Shown here in pieces: positions 1 to 10,739 of a stretch of DNA of 64,000 nucleotides; the stretch's first letter is position 1; each line of letters opens with the position of its first letter. The notes under the pieces are model-generated. The model searched no databases. It was not told where the DNA came from and saw only the letters and a program-made list of their open reading frames with translations. Where the stretch lies: contig JABSRD010000001.1 in assembly GCA_013215285.1 (NCBI GenBank), positions 186,001 through 250,000 of the forward strand, given 5' to 3'. The position numbers were made by a program, and so were the translations under genes. The stretch comes from Candidatus Nitrosopumilus sp. Its GTDB lineage: Archaea; Thermoproteota; Nitrososphaeria; Nitrososphaerales; Nitrosopumilaceae.

Positions 1-952
1 CTACAACTTTTCCTCTAGATTTCATTCCATCCATCAATGTTAAAAGTTGAGAAACTATTCTTTTTTCAAGCTCACCTGATACCTCATCTCTCTTTGGAGC
101 AATAGAATCAATCTCATCTATGAAAATTATACTAGGTGAATTTTCCTCAGCTTGTGTAAATATTTCTCTGAGTCTTTCTTCACTTTCTCCATAGTGTTTT
201 GCCATTATTTCAGGACCGCTAAGTGAGACGAAATTAGCATTAGTTTCTCCTGCTACTGCTTTTGCAAGTAATGTTTTACCAGTTCCCGGAGGACCATATA
301 GTAAAACTCCTTTCGGTGCCTCTACGCCTATTTTATCAAACAATTCAGGATGTCTCATAGGTAATTCTACCATTTCTCGAATTTTCTTAACCTCGTTTTT
401 TAGACCACCAAGTTCATCATATGTAATTCTTGGAATAGATGCATCAATTATTTTAGTCATTGAACCAAGTTTGAAAACTGTATTTTCAGTAACAATAACC
501 GGTTTTGATGGTTTTGTACTAGTTACAATAAATTGTATTTTTCCACCCATTTGTGTTGGTAATTGAATTGAATCATGAACAGTAAAAACATGATTCTGAA
601 AATTGGCAATCATTACATCATGTAATTGTTCTCCATCGATAGGCAATTTTTCAGTTGGTGATAATGTAATTTGTTCAGCATTAGAAGCTTCAACAGATTT
701 AATGGATATTTTATCTCCAATTCCTGCACCAATATTTAATCTAGTAATTCCATCTATTTTTATAATTCCTGTTCCATATTCTTCAGGAGTTCCTGGCCAA
801 AGTTTTACATGTGTTTTTTTATTATATGTTAACTCTAAGATTTGACCTGTATTCCATTTTTGATCTTCAATTATTTTGGGATCAACAATTGCTTTACCTC
901 TTCCAACATGTTGTTGTGCAATTTCATCTATTTTTAAAATAATTTCATTCAT
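1..952 (-). CDS. CDC48/VCP-family AAA+ ATPase (partial, runs off the window edge)
   Basis: Reverse-strand translation from ATG at 952 gives [26 protein letters not shown]... then [62 protein letters not shown]; Walker A/B of the CDC48 type. Confidence 0.9.
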   Translation of the reverse strand, partial: MNEIILKIDEIAQQHVGRGKAIVDPKIIEDQKWNTGQILELTYNKKTHVKLWPGTPEEYGTGIIKIDGITRLNIGAGIGDKISIKSVEASNAEQITLSPTEKLPIDGEQLHDVMIANFQNHVFTVHDSIQLPTQMGGKIQFIVTSTKPSKPVIVTENTVFKLGSMTKIIDASIPRITYDELGGLKNEVKKIREMVELPMRHPELFDKIGVEAPKGVLLYGPPGTGKTLLAKAVAGETNANFVSLSGPEIMAKHYGESEERLREIFTQAEENSPSIIFIDEIDSIAPKRDEVSGELEKRIVSQLLTLMDGMKSRGKVV

Positions 953-979
953 ATTATTACCTCAAAAAATAAGAGGGGT

Positions 980-1477
980 TTATTCAACCTCCACCTTTTT
1001 GCCTTTTGGTTTTTCTTCAACTAGTTTGAAGATCAGTTCTAAAATTCCATTTTTGTAAGAAGCCTTTGCAGAATTCTCATCAACTTTATGTTGTAATGGA
1101 ACTTTTACGTGATACTTCTTTTTGTCATGTTCTGCAGAAAGATCTACAATTTTGTCTTCAACGACAATTTTGACATCAGTTTTTTCAACTCCTGGCATTT
1201 CAACTATGAGTTTTACTACCTTTTCTTTTTCATCAACAATTGTATCAACCATTGGCTCTCTTGTATCAGAAATTGAAAGTTGTTCTGGTTTGATGTTTCC
1301 ATATTCCTGTACAACGGGTTTTCCATCTGGACCAACAGTCATTGTATAACCGTAATAATTTGGACCAGAATCAAAGCTATTGCCCTTGAATTCTTCAAAA
1401 ATGTCATTCATGTTAAAAAAAGAGCTTGACATTTTTTTGAAGAGTCTACCAATTTCACTATCAAAGAAAGTTGTCAT
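980..1477 (-). CDS. Hsp20/alpha-crystallin family small heat shock protein
   Basis: C-terminal VKLIVEMPGVEKTDVKI...YKNGILELIFK resembles an alpha-crystallin domain. Confidence 0.75.
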   Translation of the reverse strand: MTTFFDSEIGRLFKKMSSSFFNMNDIFEEFKGNSFDSGPNYYGYTMTVGPDGKPVVQEYGNIKPEQLSISDTREPMVDTIVDEKEKVVKLIVEMPGVEKTDVKIVVEDKIVDLSAEHDKKKYHVKVPLQHKVDENSAKASYKNGILELIFKLVEEKPKGKKVEVE

Positions 1478-1581
1478 ATTAATCTACTAATTGTAATATA
1501 TATGACATTATATAAAGTTTAGTTAAAAATCATTGATTTCTTACATAATCCTATTATAACTGACATTACATAATAACCTTA

Positions 1582-2247
1582 ATGAGGATTTCAAGCATGT
1601 CAATACCTGAAGTTGTTAAAGAGATCATCACTAGAAATCGCTCAATTTATGATTGTATGAAAATGGATTTGATAAATTATACAGCATTAGCAGTAAAAAT
1701 TCAACCAGAAATTGAAAAAAATTTAGGAAATACTGTTAATCTCAACACAGTTGTAGTTGCAATAAAACGATATGCAGATTCATTTGAAATTAAGGAAGAA
1801 ATCAAAGAAGAGTCAGTTTTGAAAAATGCTCGATTGGTTTTGACTGATGGAATTATGGATATTAAATTTTCAGTAAAGGATTCAAATGAAATGGATCCTA
1901 TGGTAATTTTAGATAAGTTTTCCAAAATAACGAGTGATTATGAGTTTTTTAGACTGTCTGATTCTTTTAGATTTCTTGCTGAAGATATGGAAGACATTAG
2001 AAAAATTTTTAGCAATGTTTCAAACAGAGAAAATTTATTCAGTACGGGTCTTGCAAAGATCAGAATTTCAATACCAACAAATCATAATCAATCAGATGTA
2101 GTTTCTTATGTTGTTGAGGTTTTACATGTAAATGGAATTGAGTTATCAAATGCATTTTTCAGTCAAGATAATATCACTATAATTCTAAATGAAAATGATG
2201 CTGCAAGGGCATATGATATCTTGCATTCAGATATTGTAAGAACCTGA
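1582..2247 (+). CDS. ACT-domain-like regulatory protein, hypothetical
   Basis: ORF with C-terminal ISIPTNHNQSDVVSYVVEVLHVNGIELSNAFFSQDNITIILNENDAARAYDIL, ACT-like. Confidence 0.5.
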   Translation: MRISSMSIPEVVKEIITRNRSIYDCMKMDLINYTALAVKIQPEIEKNLGNTVNLNTVVVAIKRYADSFEIKEEIKEESVLKNARLVLTDGIMDIKFSVKDSNEMDPMVILDKFSKITSDYEFFRLSDSFRFLAEDMEDIRKIFSNVSNRENLFSTGLAKIRISIPTNHNQSDVVSYVVEVLHVNGIELSNAFFSQDNITIILNENDAARAYDILHSDIVRT

Positions 2248-2297
2248 TTATTCTTAGTTTCACTAAATTATTCTTATAGCATATATTCACCTAATTT

Positions 2298-3671
2298 GTG
2301 AAAAAGACACAATTGGCTAGAAATAAGAAAAAAATTGTGATTTTAGGAGGGGGTTTTGCAGGAGTAAAATGTACCAGAAAATTAGAATCTGAATTTGGAA
2401 ATAATTCTGAAATTGAATTAATAATGATAAGTGAAGATAATTTTCTACTATTTACACCAATGTTGCCACAAGTAGCATCTGGTATGATTGAAACCAGGCA
2501 TATTGTTATGCCAATCAGAACTATATGTAAAAAAACAAAATTCTATGAAGGTAGAATTAAAAATATTGATCCTCATGGAAAATTAGTAAATTTATGGGGA
2601 ACTGCAGATAAAAGAAGTATTTCTATACATTATGATTTTCTTGTTGTAGCTCTTGGTAGTGAAACGAATTTTTTTGGAATGGCAGATGTTGAAAAAAATG
2701 CATACACAATGAAAACTCTCAATGATGCAGTACTTTTAAGAAATAGAATAATTGATATGCTTGAACAGGCAGAAAATGAAACAAATCCAATTCTGCGAAA
2801 AAGTTTTTTGAGTTTTGTTGTAGCAGGAGGAGGATTTGCAGGAATTGAAACTGCAGGGGAATTAATGGATCTTCTTTTAGATGCTCGTAAACATTATCAT
2901 ACAATTCGTAAAGAAGATCTCAGAGTTATTGTAATAGAAGCATTACCTATGATCTTACCAGGTTTTAATGAAAAATTAGCAGGATTTGCAAAAGAGAAAA
3001 TGACAGATAGAAAAATTGACATCAGACTAAAAACTGCAATAACTAGTTTTGATGGAAATGAGGTAACAACAAAATTCTTAGTTCAAAATCCAAAAGATCC
3101 AATTGTTGAACCAATTATTGATGTAATAAGAACAAAGACTTTGATCTGGACTGCAGGAGTAACTCCTGTAAATACAATTAAGAGATCATTATTCAAGACA
3201 GATAAAGGTAAAGTGATTGTCAATGATTATCTTGAAGTTCAAGATTTCCCAGGTGTTTTTGCAATAGGAGATTGTGCAATGTTTTTGAATCCAGAAACTA
3301 AAAGACCATTTCCTCCAACTGCACAAATTGCAGAAGCTCAGGCATTAATTGCAGCAAAAAATTTAATCGCACTAATCAAAAATTCAGAAAAAGAAAAATT
3401 TGAATATCATTCAAAGGGACAAATGGCAATTATCGGAAAGAGATCAGGAATCGCTACATTTTTGGGAATGAATATTTCTGGATTTTGGGCATGGTTAATT
3501 TGGAGAAATGTTTACCTTTCAAAAATTCCAACTCTTGATAAAAAAATTAGAGTATTTCTTGATTGGACAATAGATTTGTTCTTTGATAGAGATATCTCTA
3601 GACTAAAACTAATGAAACGTGAAGATGGAAAAGAGTACAAACTACTTGATGAAGTAGATGATGTTTGGTAA
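2298..3671 (+). CDS. Type II NADH dehydrogenase / FAD-dependent oxidoreductase
   Basis: KIVILGGGFAGVKCTRKL and VVAGGGFAGIETAGEL dinucleotide-binding motifs; FAIGDCA motif; GTG start. Confidence 0.85.
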   Translation: MKKTQLARNKKKIVILGGGFAGVKCTRKLESEFGNNSEIELIMISEDNFLLFTPMLPQVASGMIETRHIVMPIRTICKKTKFYEGRIKNIDPHGKLVNLWGTADKRSISIHYDFLVVALGSETNFFGMADVEKNAYTMKTLNDAVLLRNRIIDMLEQAENETNPILRKSFLSFVVAGGGFAGIETAGELMDLLLDARKHYHTIRKEDLRVIVIEALPMILPGFNEKLAGFAKEKMTDRKIDIRLKTAITSFDGNEVTTKFLVQNPKDPIVEPIIDVIRTKTLIWTAGVTPVNTIKRSLFKTDKGKVIVNDYLEVQDFPGVFAIGDCAMFLNPETKRPFPPTAQIAEAQALIAAKNLIALIKNSEKEKFEYHSKGQMAIIGKRSGIATFLGMNISGFWAWLIWRNVYLSKIPTLDKKIRVFLDWTIDLFFDRDISRLKLMKREDGKEYKLLDEVDDVW

Positions 3672-3676
3672 AAAAT

Positions 3677-5185
3677 CTATTTTCGAAGTTTATGAATTAT
3701 GACAACTGGTGCTGCAACATACATTCCTAAATTTAATATTATTAATGAAAGTCCATATCCTAACACTTCAAATTCAGAATCCATATTTACATAATTCAAT
3801 AATGACAAGCTAGAAATCATTGGAGTAATTGCAATCTTTACTGCTTCTTTGAATACTGGATGTTCACGTTCTAAATCAGCAATGATTGGTGAGAATGAAT
3901 AGTAGAATTGATTAAATCCAACCATAAATGCTGTTCCAGATTGTGTTGAAAGTAATGAATTGTTTCTAAGCTCTCTTAATTGTTGTACTTGGGGTGCCAT
4001 TTCTGAACCAAAAGTGGCTGTTGCAATTAGACATCCACCACCTTCTTCAATTGATTCATTTGTAGATGGATCTTTTGAAAATATTTCAAATGAATTAATT
4101 GTTTCATCAAATCTTGAAAGTTGTGAATCAAAATTATCTATTCCGTTACTATAAGCAAATATGTAATATTTTTCAGTATCATAAATTATTACCTCTCTAA
4201 ATTTTACATTGTAATTTTCACCGTTTGAGGAAAAATCTCCTTCTGCATCAGTTACATATGCTTGATTTTCATTTATTGTGATGGTTTTTTGAGAAATAAT
4301 ATTTAATTCTCCTGATTCTATAACTTGCTTTAATGTTTCATTTTTTTCAGAAATTAATTCATCAAGTGATCTTTGATTAGTTTCGTGTACAGTTAAAGAA
4401 ATTACTGGATTCATCACTCCGATTTTTGGCCCAACTGCTACCACAGTAGGAGAATTTTCTTGTGTTTCATCTGGTTCTTGTAGCAACCAGCCTTCAGGAA
4501 CACTAAATGCAATTTCATGTTCTGCACTTTCAAATTTTTGATTTCCAGTTGATTGTGGAGTTGTAGATTGAGTTCGTTCAGGCTCAGATAATTCAAGAAG
4601 ATTTGAAACCTCAGAACGATTTACAACTGTAACCTTTGTAATTTTGACTTGTTCAGAGTCTATTGGCCTATCACTATTTCCAATTTCTACTGCTGTAATT
4701 TTATCCAGTGTTTGAAAACTTTCATCAGTTACAATTCTACCAAATACAGTATATTGTTCATCAAGAAAGTTTGAAGCTTTATCAACTATAAAAAATTGGG
4801 AACCAGCACTATTTGGATCAGCTGATCTTGCCATTGAAACAATTCCACGATTGTGTTTAATTGAATTGAATTCAGCATCTACACTTGTGTTTGGCCCTCC
4901 AGTTCCCCAAGTGTTTGGATCACCATTAATGGTATTAGGATCTCCTCCTTGAATCATAAATCCAGGAATTATTCTATGAAAGATTGTTTCATCATAAAAT
5001 CCAGATTCAGCAAGTCCAATGAAATTATTAACATGATTCGGTGCATCATCAGGGAAGAATTCTATTACAATTTGTCCAAGATTTGTTTCCAGTATGACTA
5101 ATTTTTCATCATACTGTGAAAATGCTTGATTTCCAAAACTTACTAAAAATAATGAAAATGTAATCATCAAAAATAATTTGTTCAA
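3677..5185 (-). CDS. Secreted cyclophilin-type peptidyl-prolyl isomerase with C-terminal extension and CFI-box-like C-terminus
   Basis: FHRIIPGFMIQGGDP..GSQFFIVDK cyclophilin signature; N-terminal signal peptide; C-terminal GGGCLIATATFGSEMAPQVQQLRELRNN. Confidence 0.85.
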   Translation of the reverse strand: MNKLFLMITFSLFLVSFGNQAFSQYDEKLVILETNLGQIVIEFFPDDAPNHVNNFIGLAESGFYDETIFHRIIPGFMIQGGDPNTINGDPNTWGTGGPNTSVDAEFNSIKHNRGIVSMARSADPNSAGSQFFIVDKASNFLDEQYTVFGRIVTDESFQTLDKITAVEIGNSDRPIDSEQVKITKVTVVNRSEVSNLLELSEPERTQSTTPQSTGNQKFESAEHEIAFSVPEGWLLQEPDETQENSPTVVAVGPKIGVMNPVISLTVHETNQRSLDELISEKNETLKQVIESGELNIISQKTITINENQAYVTDAEGDFSSNGENYNVKFREVIIYDTEKYYIFAYSNGIDNFDSQLSRFDETINSFEIFSKDPSTNESIEEGGGCLIATATFGSEMAPQVQQLRELRNNSLLSTQSGTAFMVGFNQFYYSFSPIIADLEREHPVFKEAVKIAITPMISSLSLLNYVNMDSEFEVLGYGLSLIILNLGMYVAAPVVIIHKLRK

Positions 5186-5258
5186 TAATTTTTTTCAAAA
5201 TAGCTCACTTAAAAGCTAATTGTATTAGTTTTTAACAAAGTCAAATAAATTATTTCAT

Positions 5259-5750
5259 ATGCAATCTGATGAAACAATTCAGGCACATTTAGTTTCAGTA
5301 TGGAGAGAATCTAAAAAATTCTTTTCAATTGGTGGAAGAGAAGGTATGCTTATTCTTACTGACAAACATTTGGTATTTGTTCATAAAACAGAATCCAAGA
5401 TGAACTGGTGGAAAGCAATTATTCAAAGACAAGTAATTAATTTTATCAAATCAAAAAATACAATGATTCGTCATGATGGATATAATGAAAAAGACCTCAT
5501 AAATGATTTAGAAAATAAGAAAAATGTGGAAGTGTTATTTGATGATATATCTAGTATTAATTATGAAGAAAAGGTTTGGGGAAGTGCCTTACAATTAGAA
5601 TATAAAAAAGACGGAAAAGAAGAAAAATTTCAGTATGCAATAGCACAAGACTGGGTGAAATATCCCATGAAAGAGCCAACAAAATACATGAAGGTTGATT
5701 GGAAGCCTTTTGTGCAATATATTAAAGACAGACAAAGATTTACGAAGTAA
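5259..5750 (+). CDS. Conserved hypothetical protein (PH/GRAM-like)
   Basis: Intact 163 aa ORF; MLILTDKHLVFVHK motif. Confidence 0.45.
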   Translation: MQSDETIQAHLVSVWRESKKFFSIGGREGMLILTDKHLVFVHKTESKMNWWKAIIQRQVINFIKSKNTMIRHDGYNEKDLINDLENKKNVEVLFDDISSINYEEKVWGSALQLEYKKDGKEEKFQYAIAQDWVKYPMKEPTKYMKVDWKPFVQYIKDRQRFTK

Positions 5751-5752
5751 AA

Positions 5753-6469
5753 TTGGGAAAAGTCTATGCTGTTGGTGTTGGACCAGGTTCATCAAAATAT
5801 GTAACTGAAATTGTAAAGGAAATTATTCAGAATTGTGACATTATAATCGGTTACAAATACACACTAAAAACAATAGAGAATCTAATTGATGGAAAAGAGA
5901 TCTATGAGATTACTATGAGTAATCAAGAAGAATCATATCAAAAAATTATTCCAAAATTAGATGATAAAACATTGGTAATTCCATTTACTGGTGATGTGAA
6001 TTTTTCAGAATCAGAAGTTGTTGATAGATTAATAGAAATTTTTGGTGAAATTGAAATTATTCCAGGAATTAGTTCAATTCAGGTTGCTGCATCAAAAGCA
6101 CAAGTTCCACTTGATAAATCTAAAGTGATCACAATGCATGTAACAACTCCTATTGAAGATAAAAAATTGGAATTGCAAAAAGCATTGATTGATGGTTTTA
6201 GTGTTATTTTAGTACCAAGACCTTGGCCAAAACAACCAGACAAACACTTTATGCCATCTGATATAGCTGTTTATCTTAGAGAACATAATTTTGATACTAC
6301 TAAAATGAAAGTTCATGTTTTTGAGGCAATAACAACTGAAAGTGAAACTAGTTTTATAGGAACTGTAAAAGATTTGGAAGGAAAAGAATTTTCTGATTTA
6401 TCTGTAATGGTGTTTAATCAAACAAGTTTAGACTCATACATGAATTATAGATGGCAATGGGAAAATTAG
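5753..6469 (+). CDS. cbiE: Cobalt-precorrin-7 (C5)-methyltransferase, CbiE-like
   Basis: VYAVGVGPGSSKYVTEIV tetrapyrrole methylase motif and IEIIPGISSIQVAASK; TTG start. Confidence 0.75.
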   Translation: MGKVYAVGVGPGSSKYVTEIVKEIIQNCDIIIGYKYTLKTIENLIDGKEIYEITMSNQEESYQKIIPKLDDKTLVIPFTGDVNFSESEVVDRLIEIFGEIEIIPGISSIQVAASKAQVPLDKSKVITMHVTTPIEDKKLELQKALIDGFSVILVPRPWPKQPDKHFMPSDIAVYLREHNFDTTKMKVHVFEAITTESETSFIGTVKDLEGKEFSDLSVMVFNQTSLDSYMNYRWQWEN

Positions 6470-7398
6470 TTTCCTTGTTGATTATTAGTTGTACCAAAAG
6501 TCAAACTATCTGAACTTGGAAATACATACGCTACAATTTTCATCCATGGATAATCAGGATCATATAATCTATAGAATCCTGCATCACCAAATGTTATGTT
6601 AGTTGATTCTCCTGGTAAAATTTCTTCAGTTAAAATTCTTCCATCAGCTGTAAATGGATCATGACGATCTACATAATTCTCTTTTCCACTAAGAACACTG
6701 TGAGAAACTACATCATCATTAACAATTGTAATAGTACTTCCTGGTTCTACTGATATTCTATCCATTGAAAAATATCGTAATCTTAGGGCACTATCAGAAC
6801 TTTGAGAGATAGTAGCTTCTTGTCTGGCTTGTCCAGCATCAATGTAACTATCTACAAGTCCTTGAGAAGATGAACCTCTAGCAATTCGTATGGTTAATTG
6901 TTCATCTTGAACAGATTCTGAAGTTGTATTAATTTTTGAGAGTGTCGATAATTTTGTTGTGTATATCACTTTGTAAGAATCATCTGAAGTTGTAATTCTA
7001 CCAGTAAAACCATAAACTGCTGCATCTTTACTTTCTTCAACTAGTCTTCCAAAAAAGCTAATTGAAGTATCAAATCCATTTGAACTTTCAATATTTCCAT
7101 TTATTCTAATGTAACGACCTTCTCGTAAAAATTTTCCTTCTAAATCAGATACAACAAACTCTTCATCATTTAATGTAATAAAACCATCTTCAATTACAAA
7201 ATTAATTGTGCTTCCACGTTGTTGTTGAGAAGATAAACCAAGATCAATTTCTGAAATTTTGATAAACTCTTCAGTAACAGCAAATCCTGAACCTTCTAAA
7301 AGAAATGCTTGATTCTCAGATACTTCAGCGTATGATTCATTGATAAAATATCCTGAAAAAATTACAAGTAATGCTAATAATGTTATAGATGACTTCAC
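6466..7398 (-). CDS. Secreted cupredoxin-domain protein
   Basis: Signal peptide; C-terminal EPGSTITIVNDDVVSHSVLSG...FGDAGFYRLYDPDYPWMK, plastocyanin-like. Confidence 0.6.
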   Translation of the reverse strand: MKSSITLLALLVIFSGYFINESYAEVSENQAFLLEGSGFAVTEEFIKISEIDLGLSSQQQRGSTINFVIEDGFITLNDEEFVVSDLEGKFLREGRYIRINGNIESSNGFDTSISFFGRLVEESKDAAVYGFTGRITTSDDSYKVIYTTKLSTLSKINTTSESVQDEQLTIRIARGSSSQGLVDSYIDAGQARQEATISQSSDSALRLRYFSMDRISVEPGSTITIVNDDVVSHSVLSGKENYVDRHDPFTADGRILTEEILPGESTNITFGDAGFYRLYDPDYPWMKIVAYVFPSSDSLTFGTTNNQQGN

Positions 7399-7486
7399 GA
7401 TAATTTAGTCATTTAATTTGGTTTATAATTTACTACTAAATAATTTTAGACTGATTAAGCAAATTCATACATAATCTTAAAAAAAA

Positions 7487-8062
7487 TCAAAATCCAGGCA
7501 TCTCAAGACCTTCTTCTAGGACAAGATTTATCATGTAAAATTCAAGATATCCACCCGCTAAAAGAAGACCTAATACAATTCCAATTTCTATTATTGTTGG
7601 TTTGATGAATTGAACAAGATTAACTTTTTTGATAATAGCTTTAATCAAAATAAAACTTCTAGAGATGCCCAAAGAGTATGCAGTTATTTCTATCAATCCA
7701 AATGGTGATAAGAAGAGAAGGGAGAGTGGTGGAATTCCATCTAATATTGGAGTAGTTGTAGCTATTGTAGCAAATGCAAAGCCTGTAGACCAGGCAGCGA
7801 AAAGTCCCCATACAATCCCAAATCCAGGAATAAACATTGGAAGTGCAATGGTTGTATTATGAGTAAAAATTCCAAATGCATCAATATCTAAAATCAATTC
7901 TTCAAATTCAGACATGAACATATTTGCCTCTTCTTCACTTACAGAAGACATTGAACCAATTTGAAATGCTGCAGCAAAAATTCCTAAAAATATGAAAAAT
8001 AAAATAATTCTAATCCTATTCATATTGCCTTTCTTTTTGAACAATATTTGAGGGTTCGGCAT
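7487..8062 (-). CDS. SpoIIM/DUF95-like membrane protein
   Basis: Multiple hydrophobic segments; IFTHNTTIALPMFIPGFGIVWGL pattern typical of stage II sporulation M-like proteins. Confidence 0.55.
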   Translation of the reverse strand: MPNPQILFKKKGNMNRIRIILFFIFLGIFAAAFQIGSMSSVSEEEANMFMSEFEELILDIDAFGIFTHNTTIALPMFIPGFGIVWGLFAAWSTGFAFATIATTTPILDGIPPLSLLFLSPFGLIEITAYSLGISRSFILIKAIIKKVNLVQFIKPTIIEIGIVLGLLLAGGYLEFYMINLVLEEGLEMPGF

Positions 8063-8101
8063 TAGGCGCAGATTTAATTAAACCAGAAGATATTTTTTGA
8101 T

Positions 8102-9547
8102 ATGAAAAAGGAATTGTCCTTTGCATTAAACTATGCTTTAAACAAAGGATTCCAAATTCATCCAGATGCCTTTAAAATTTTAGAAAATTTAGATGTTAAA
8201 AAATTAGAGAAAATAATAAAAGAAATAGTAAGAGAAAAAACAAAACAAAAATTATTTCAAATTAATCAAGATGATTTAGAAACATATTTGGGGATTAAAG
8301 ATGATCCTGAACTACAAAATGAAATTAAAGTATTATCAGATCCCACCACCAAAATTACATCAGGAGAAGGAGTAAAAGGATACAATGCTTTGTTTTCAAG
8401 TCGTTTTAACAAACTCAAACGGATAATTTCAGATAGACCCGAAGCAAAAAAACTAAAATCCATAGCAACTGCAAAAACTGCAAAAACTGAAGATGATATG
8501 TATGTGTGTGGTCTTGTTACATCAAAAAATAGTGAGAGAAATATTACAAAAATACTACTAGAGGATCCATCAGGCTCGTTTGAAGGTATAATTTTTGATA
8601 ATGAATTACAAAAATCTGCAGGCACACTTCTAACAGATCAATTTGTTATGGCAAGAGTTGGTTTTGGAAAGAATTCAGGATTAATTATTAAAGATCTAAT
8701 TTTACCAGACATTCCAGATCAACCTAAAAACAAATCAGAAACTGAGGTATATGCTGTTTTTCTTTCTGATTTACATATTGGAAGTAAATATTTCATGGAA
8801 GAAGAATTTACTGAGTTTATTTCATGGTTATCTAGTCCCGATCCAGTTGCAAGAAAGATTCGTTTTGTGGTAATAGGTGGGGATATAGTTGACGGGGTTG
8901 GAATATATCCAAATCAGAATAAGGAGTTGGTTTGTCTAACTATTGAGGAGCAATTAAAAAAGGCAGAAGATTTGATTGCCAAAATTCCAAAGAATATGAA
9001 GGTCATAATAATACCTGGTAACCATGATCCTGGAAGAAGAGCATTACCACAACCAGCCATTCCAAAAAAATACAATTCAAATTTGTGGGAAATGGAAAAT
9101 GTGGTTATGGTAGGAAACCCATCAGTAGTCTCGTTAAATGGTGTGAAAGTAATGATGTTTCATGGACAAAGTATTGATGATATTGTAAAGACCACACCGG
9201 GTCTAAGTTATAACAAACCTACAGATGTGATGAAACATCTTCTAAAAGCAAGGCATCTAAGTCCAATTTATGGTAGTCAGACACCCATTGCGCCTGAGAT
9301 GGAAGATCTTTTAGTGATTGAGGATATTCCTGATATTTTTCATGTAGGTCATGTTCATAGAGCACAACTTGATTTGTACAAGGGGATATTATTGGTGAAT
9401 TCTGGTTCATGGCAAAAACAGACTCCTTTTCAGGCTAGTGTTGGGATGGTCCCAAATCCAGGAATTGTAATAATGGTAAATTTAAAAACTTTCCAAGTAT
9501 TCCACCAAAATTATAATTCAAATTTAGACAATATCTTGCAAAGTTAG
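8102..9547 (+). CDS. polB: DNA polymerase II (PolD) small subunit DP1
   Basis: Calcineurin-like phosphoesterase motifs SDLHIGSKYF, GGDIVDGVG, PGNHDPGRRALPQP; FHVGHVHRAQL. Confidence 0.93.
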   Translation: MKKELSFALNYALNKGFQIHPDAFKILENLDVKKLEKIIKEIVREKTKQKLFQINQDDLETYLGIKDDPELQNEIKVLSDPTTKITSGEGVKGYNALFSSRFNKLKRIISDRPEAKKLKSIATAKTAKTEDDMYVCGLVTSKNSERNITKILLEDPSGSFEGIIFDNELQKSAGTLLTDQFVMARVGFGKNSGLIIKDLILPDIPDQPKNKSETEVYAVFLSDLHIGSKYFMEEEFTEFISWLSSPDPVARKIRFVVIGGDIVDGVGIYPNQNKELVCLTIEEQLKKAEDLIAKIPKNMKVIIIPGNHDPGRRALPQPAIPKKYNSNLWEMENVVMVGNPSVVSLNGVKVMMFHGQSIDDIVKTTPGLSYNKPTDVMKHLLKARHLSPIYGSQTPIAPEMEDLLVIEDIPDIFHVGHVHRAQLDLYKGILLVNSGSWQKQTPFQASVGMVPNPGIVIMVNLKTFQVFHQNYNSNLDNILQS

Positions 9548-10732
9548 ATCATCTTTGAAAGTGCTTTTGATCATTTCAGATGATACTGTGAGTTTGTATT
9601 TTTTTGTCCTTCCATGAATTCCTTGGTGAATGAGTCTTCCAGTAATAATTCCAGATAATTCAATGTCACTCAAGATTTGTGTAATTCTTCTTTGAGTGAG
9701 CTCATCTCGTCCAACTGCTTTACAGAGGTTTTTGTATGATGAGTAAATTTCACCAGTTGAAGAACCATTTGCTTTCATAATAGCAAGAATTACTAATTTT
9801 TCATGTAATGGATATGATTTAAGAGAGGTTTCTTCTTTATTTTCTTCAATTTTTTGAGTTGCGTCTCTAACATGCTCAATTGTAACTTTGTCTGATTGTT
9901 GCCGTTCTGCAATCTCTCCTGCAACACGAAGCAAATCAATTGCTCTACGAGCATCACCATGTTCTCCTCCTGCTAGTGCTGCACATAGATTTAGGGCTGG
10001 TTCCTCAACAGAATTTTCTATAAAGGCTTCATTGATTCTTTCTTCTAGAATTTTTTTGATTTGTTCTACATTGTAATTTGTAAAGACAATTTCCTCTTCA
10101 CCTAGACTGCTAATTACTCTAGGATCTAGTTTTTCTTTGAATGTTAGATCATTTGAAATTCCTACCAAAGTCAGAGAACCTTGCTTTAATCTCTCATTTG
10201 CTCTAGTGAGTTGATATAAGATATCTTTGCCTGTTTTTGATACTAATTGTGCAAGATAATCAATCTCATCAATTACAAAAATTGCATTAAGTTTTTCTTG
10301 ATCAATTTTATTGAGTAGCCTTTTGAAAACCTCACTAATTGCTAGACCAGTTGTGGGTAATTCTTTCTCATTTAGGCTCAGTTGTCTGCCTAGACTGACT
10401 AATAATCCATAAAGAGTTGTTTCCTCTTTAGAATTAGAATATACAAGTTTAATTGGAAAATTTGATTTTTCTACTCTTTCTTGAATTTTTGAAAGTACTT
10501 TCTTTACAACTAGTGTTTTTCCAGTTCCAGGTTTTCCATATACTAAAAGATTTGATGGTCTAGAATGTTTTAGAATAGGTAAAAGTGATTGTGCAACTAG
10601 TTCTTGTTCTGAATCTCTATGTAAAATGGTATTTGGAATATGAGTAAAATGAAGAATATCTCTATTTTTAATAATGGATTTTCCACTTTCAGCTGCATCA
10701 AGTAATCTATCTATTGGATCTGACATACTCAC
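9524..10732 (-). CDS. cdc6: Orc1/Cdc6 replication initiator
   Basis: LLVYGKPGTGKTLVVKKVL Walker A, FVIDEIDYLAQ Walker B, C-terminal winged helix; adjacent to origin-like repeats. Confidence 0.93.
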   Translation of the reverse strand: MSMSDPIDRLLDAAESGKSIIKNRDILHFTHIPNTILHRDSEQELVAQSLLPILKHSRPSNLLVYGKPGTGKTLVVKKVLSKIQERVEKSNFPIKLVYSNSKEETTLYGLLVSLGRQLSLNEKELPTTGLAISEVFKRLLNKIDQEKLNAIFVIDEIDYLAQLVSKTGKDILYQLTRANERLKQGSLTLVGISNDLTFKEKLDPRVISSLGEEEIVFTNYNVEQIKKILEERINEAFIENSVEEPALNLCAALAGGEHGDARRAIDLLRVAGEIAERQQSDKVTIEHVRDATQKIEENKEETSLKSYPLHEKLVILAIMKANGSSTGEIYSSYKNLCKAVGRDELTQRRITQILSDIELSGIITGRLIHQGIHGRTKKYKLTVSSEMIKSTFKDDLTLQDIV

Positions 10733-10739
10733 ACACCTT

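Noticed and set aside
876-1349. Plus-strand ORFs at 603-845, 876-1058 and 1122-1349
   Set aside because: Antisense to clear CDC48 and Hsp20 coding sequence; Ser/Thr/Ile-rich shadow translations.
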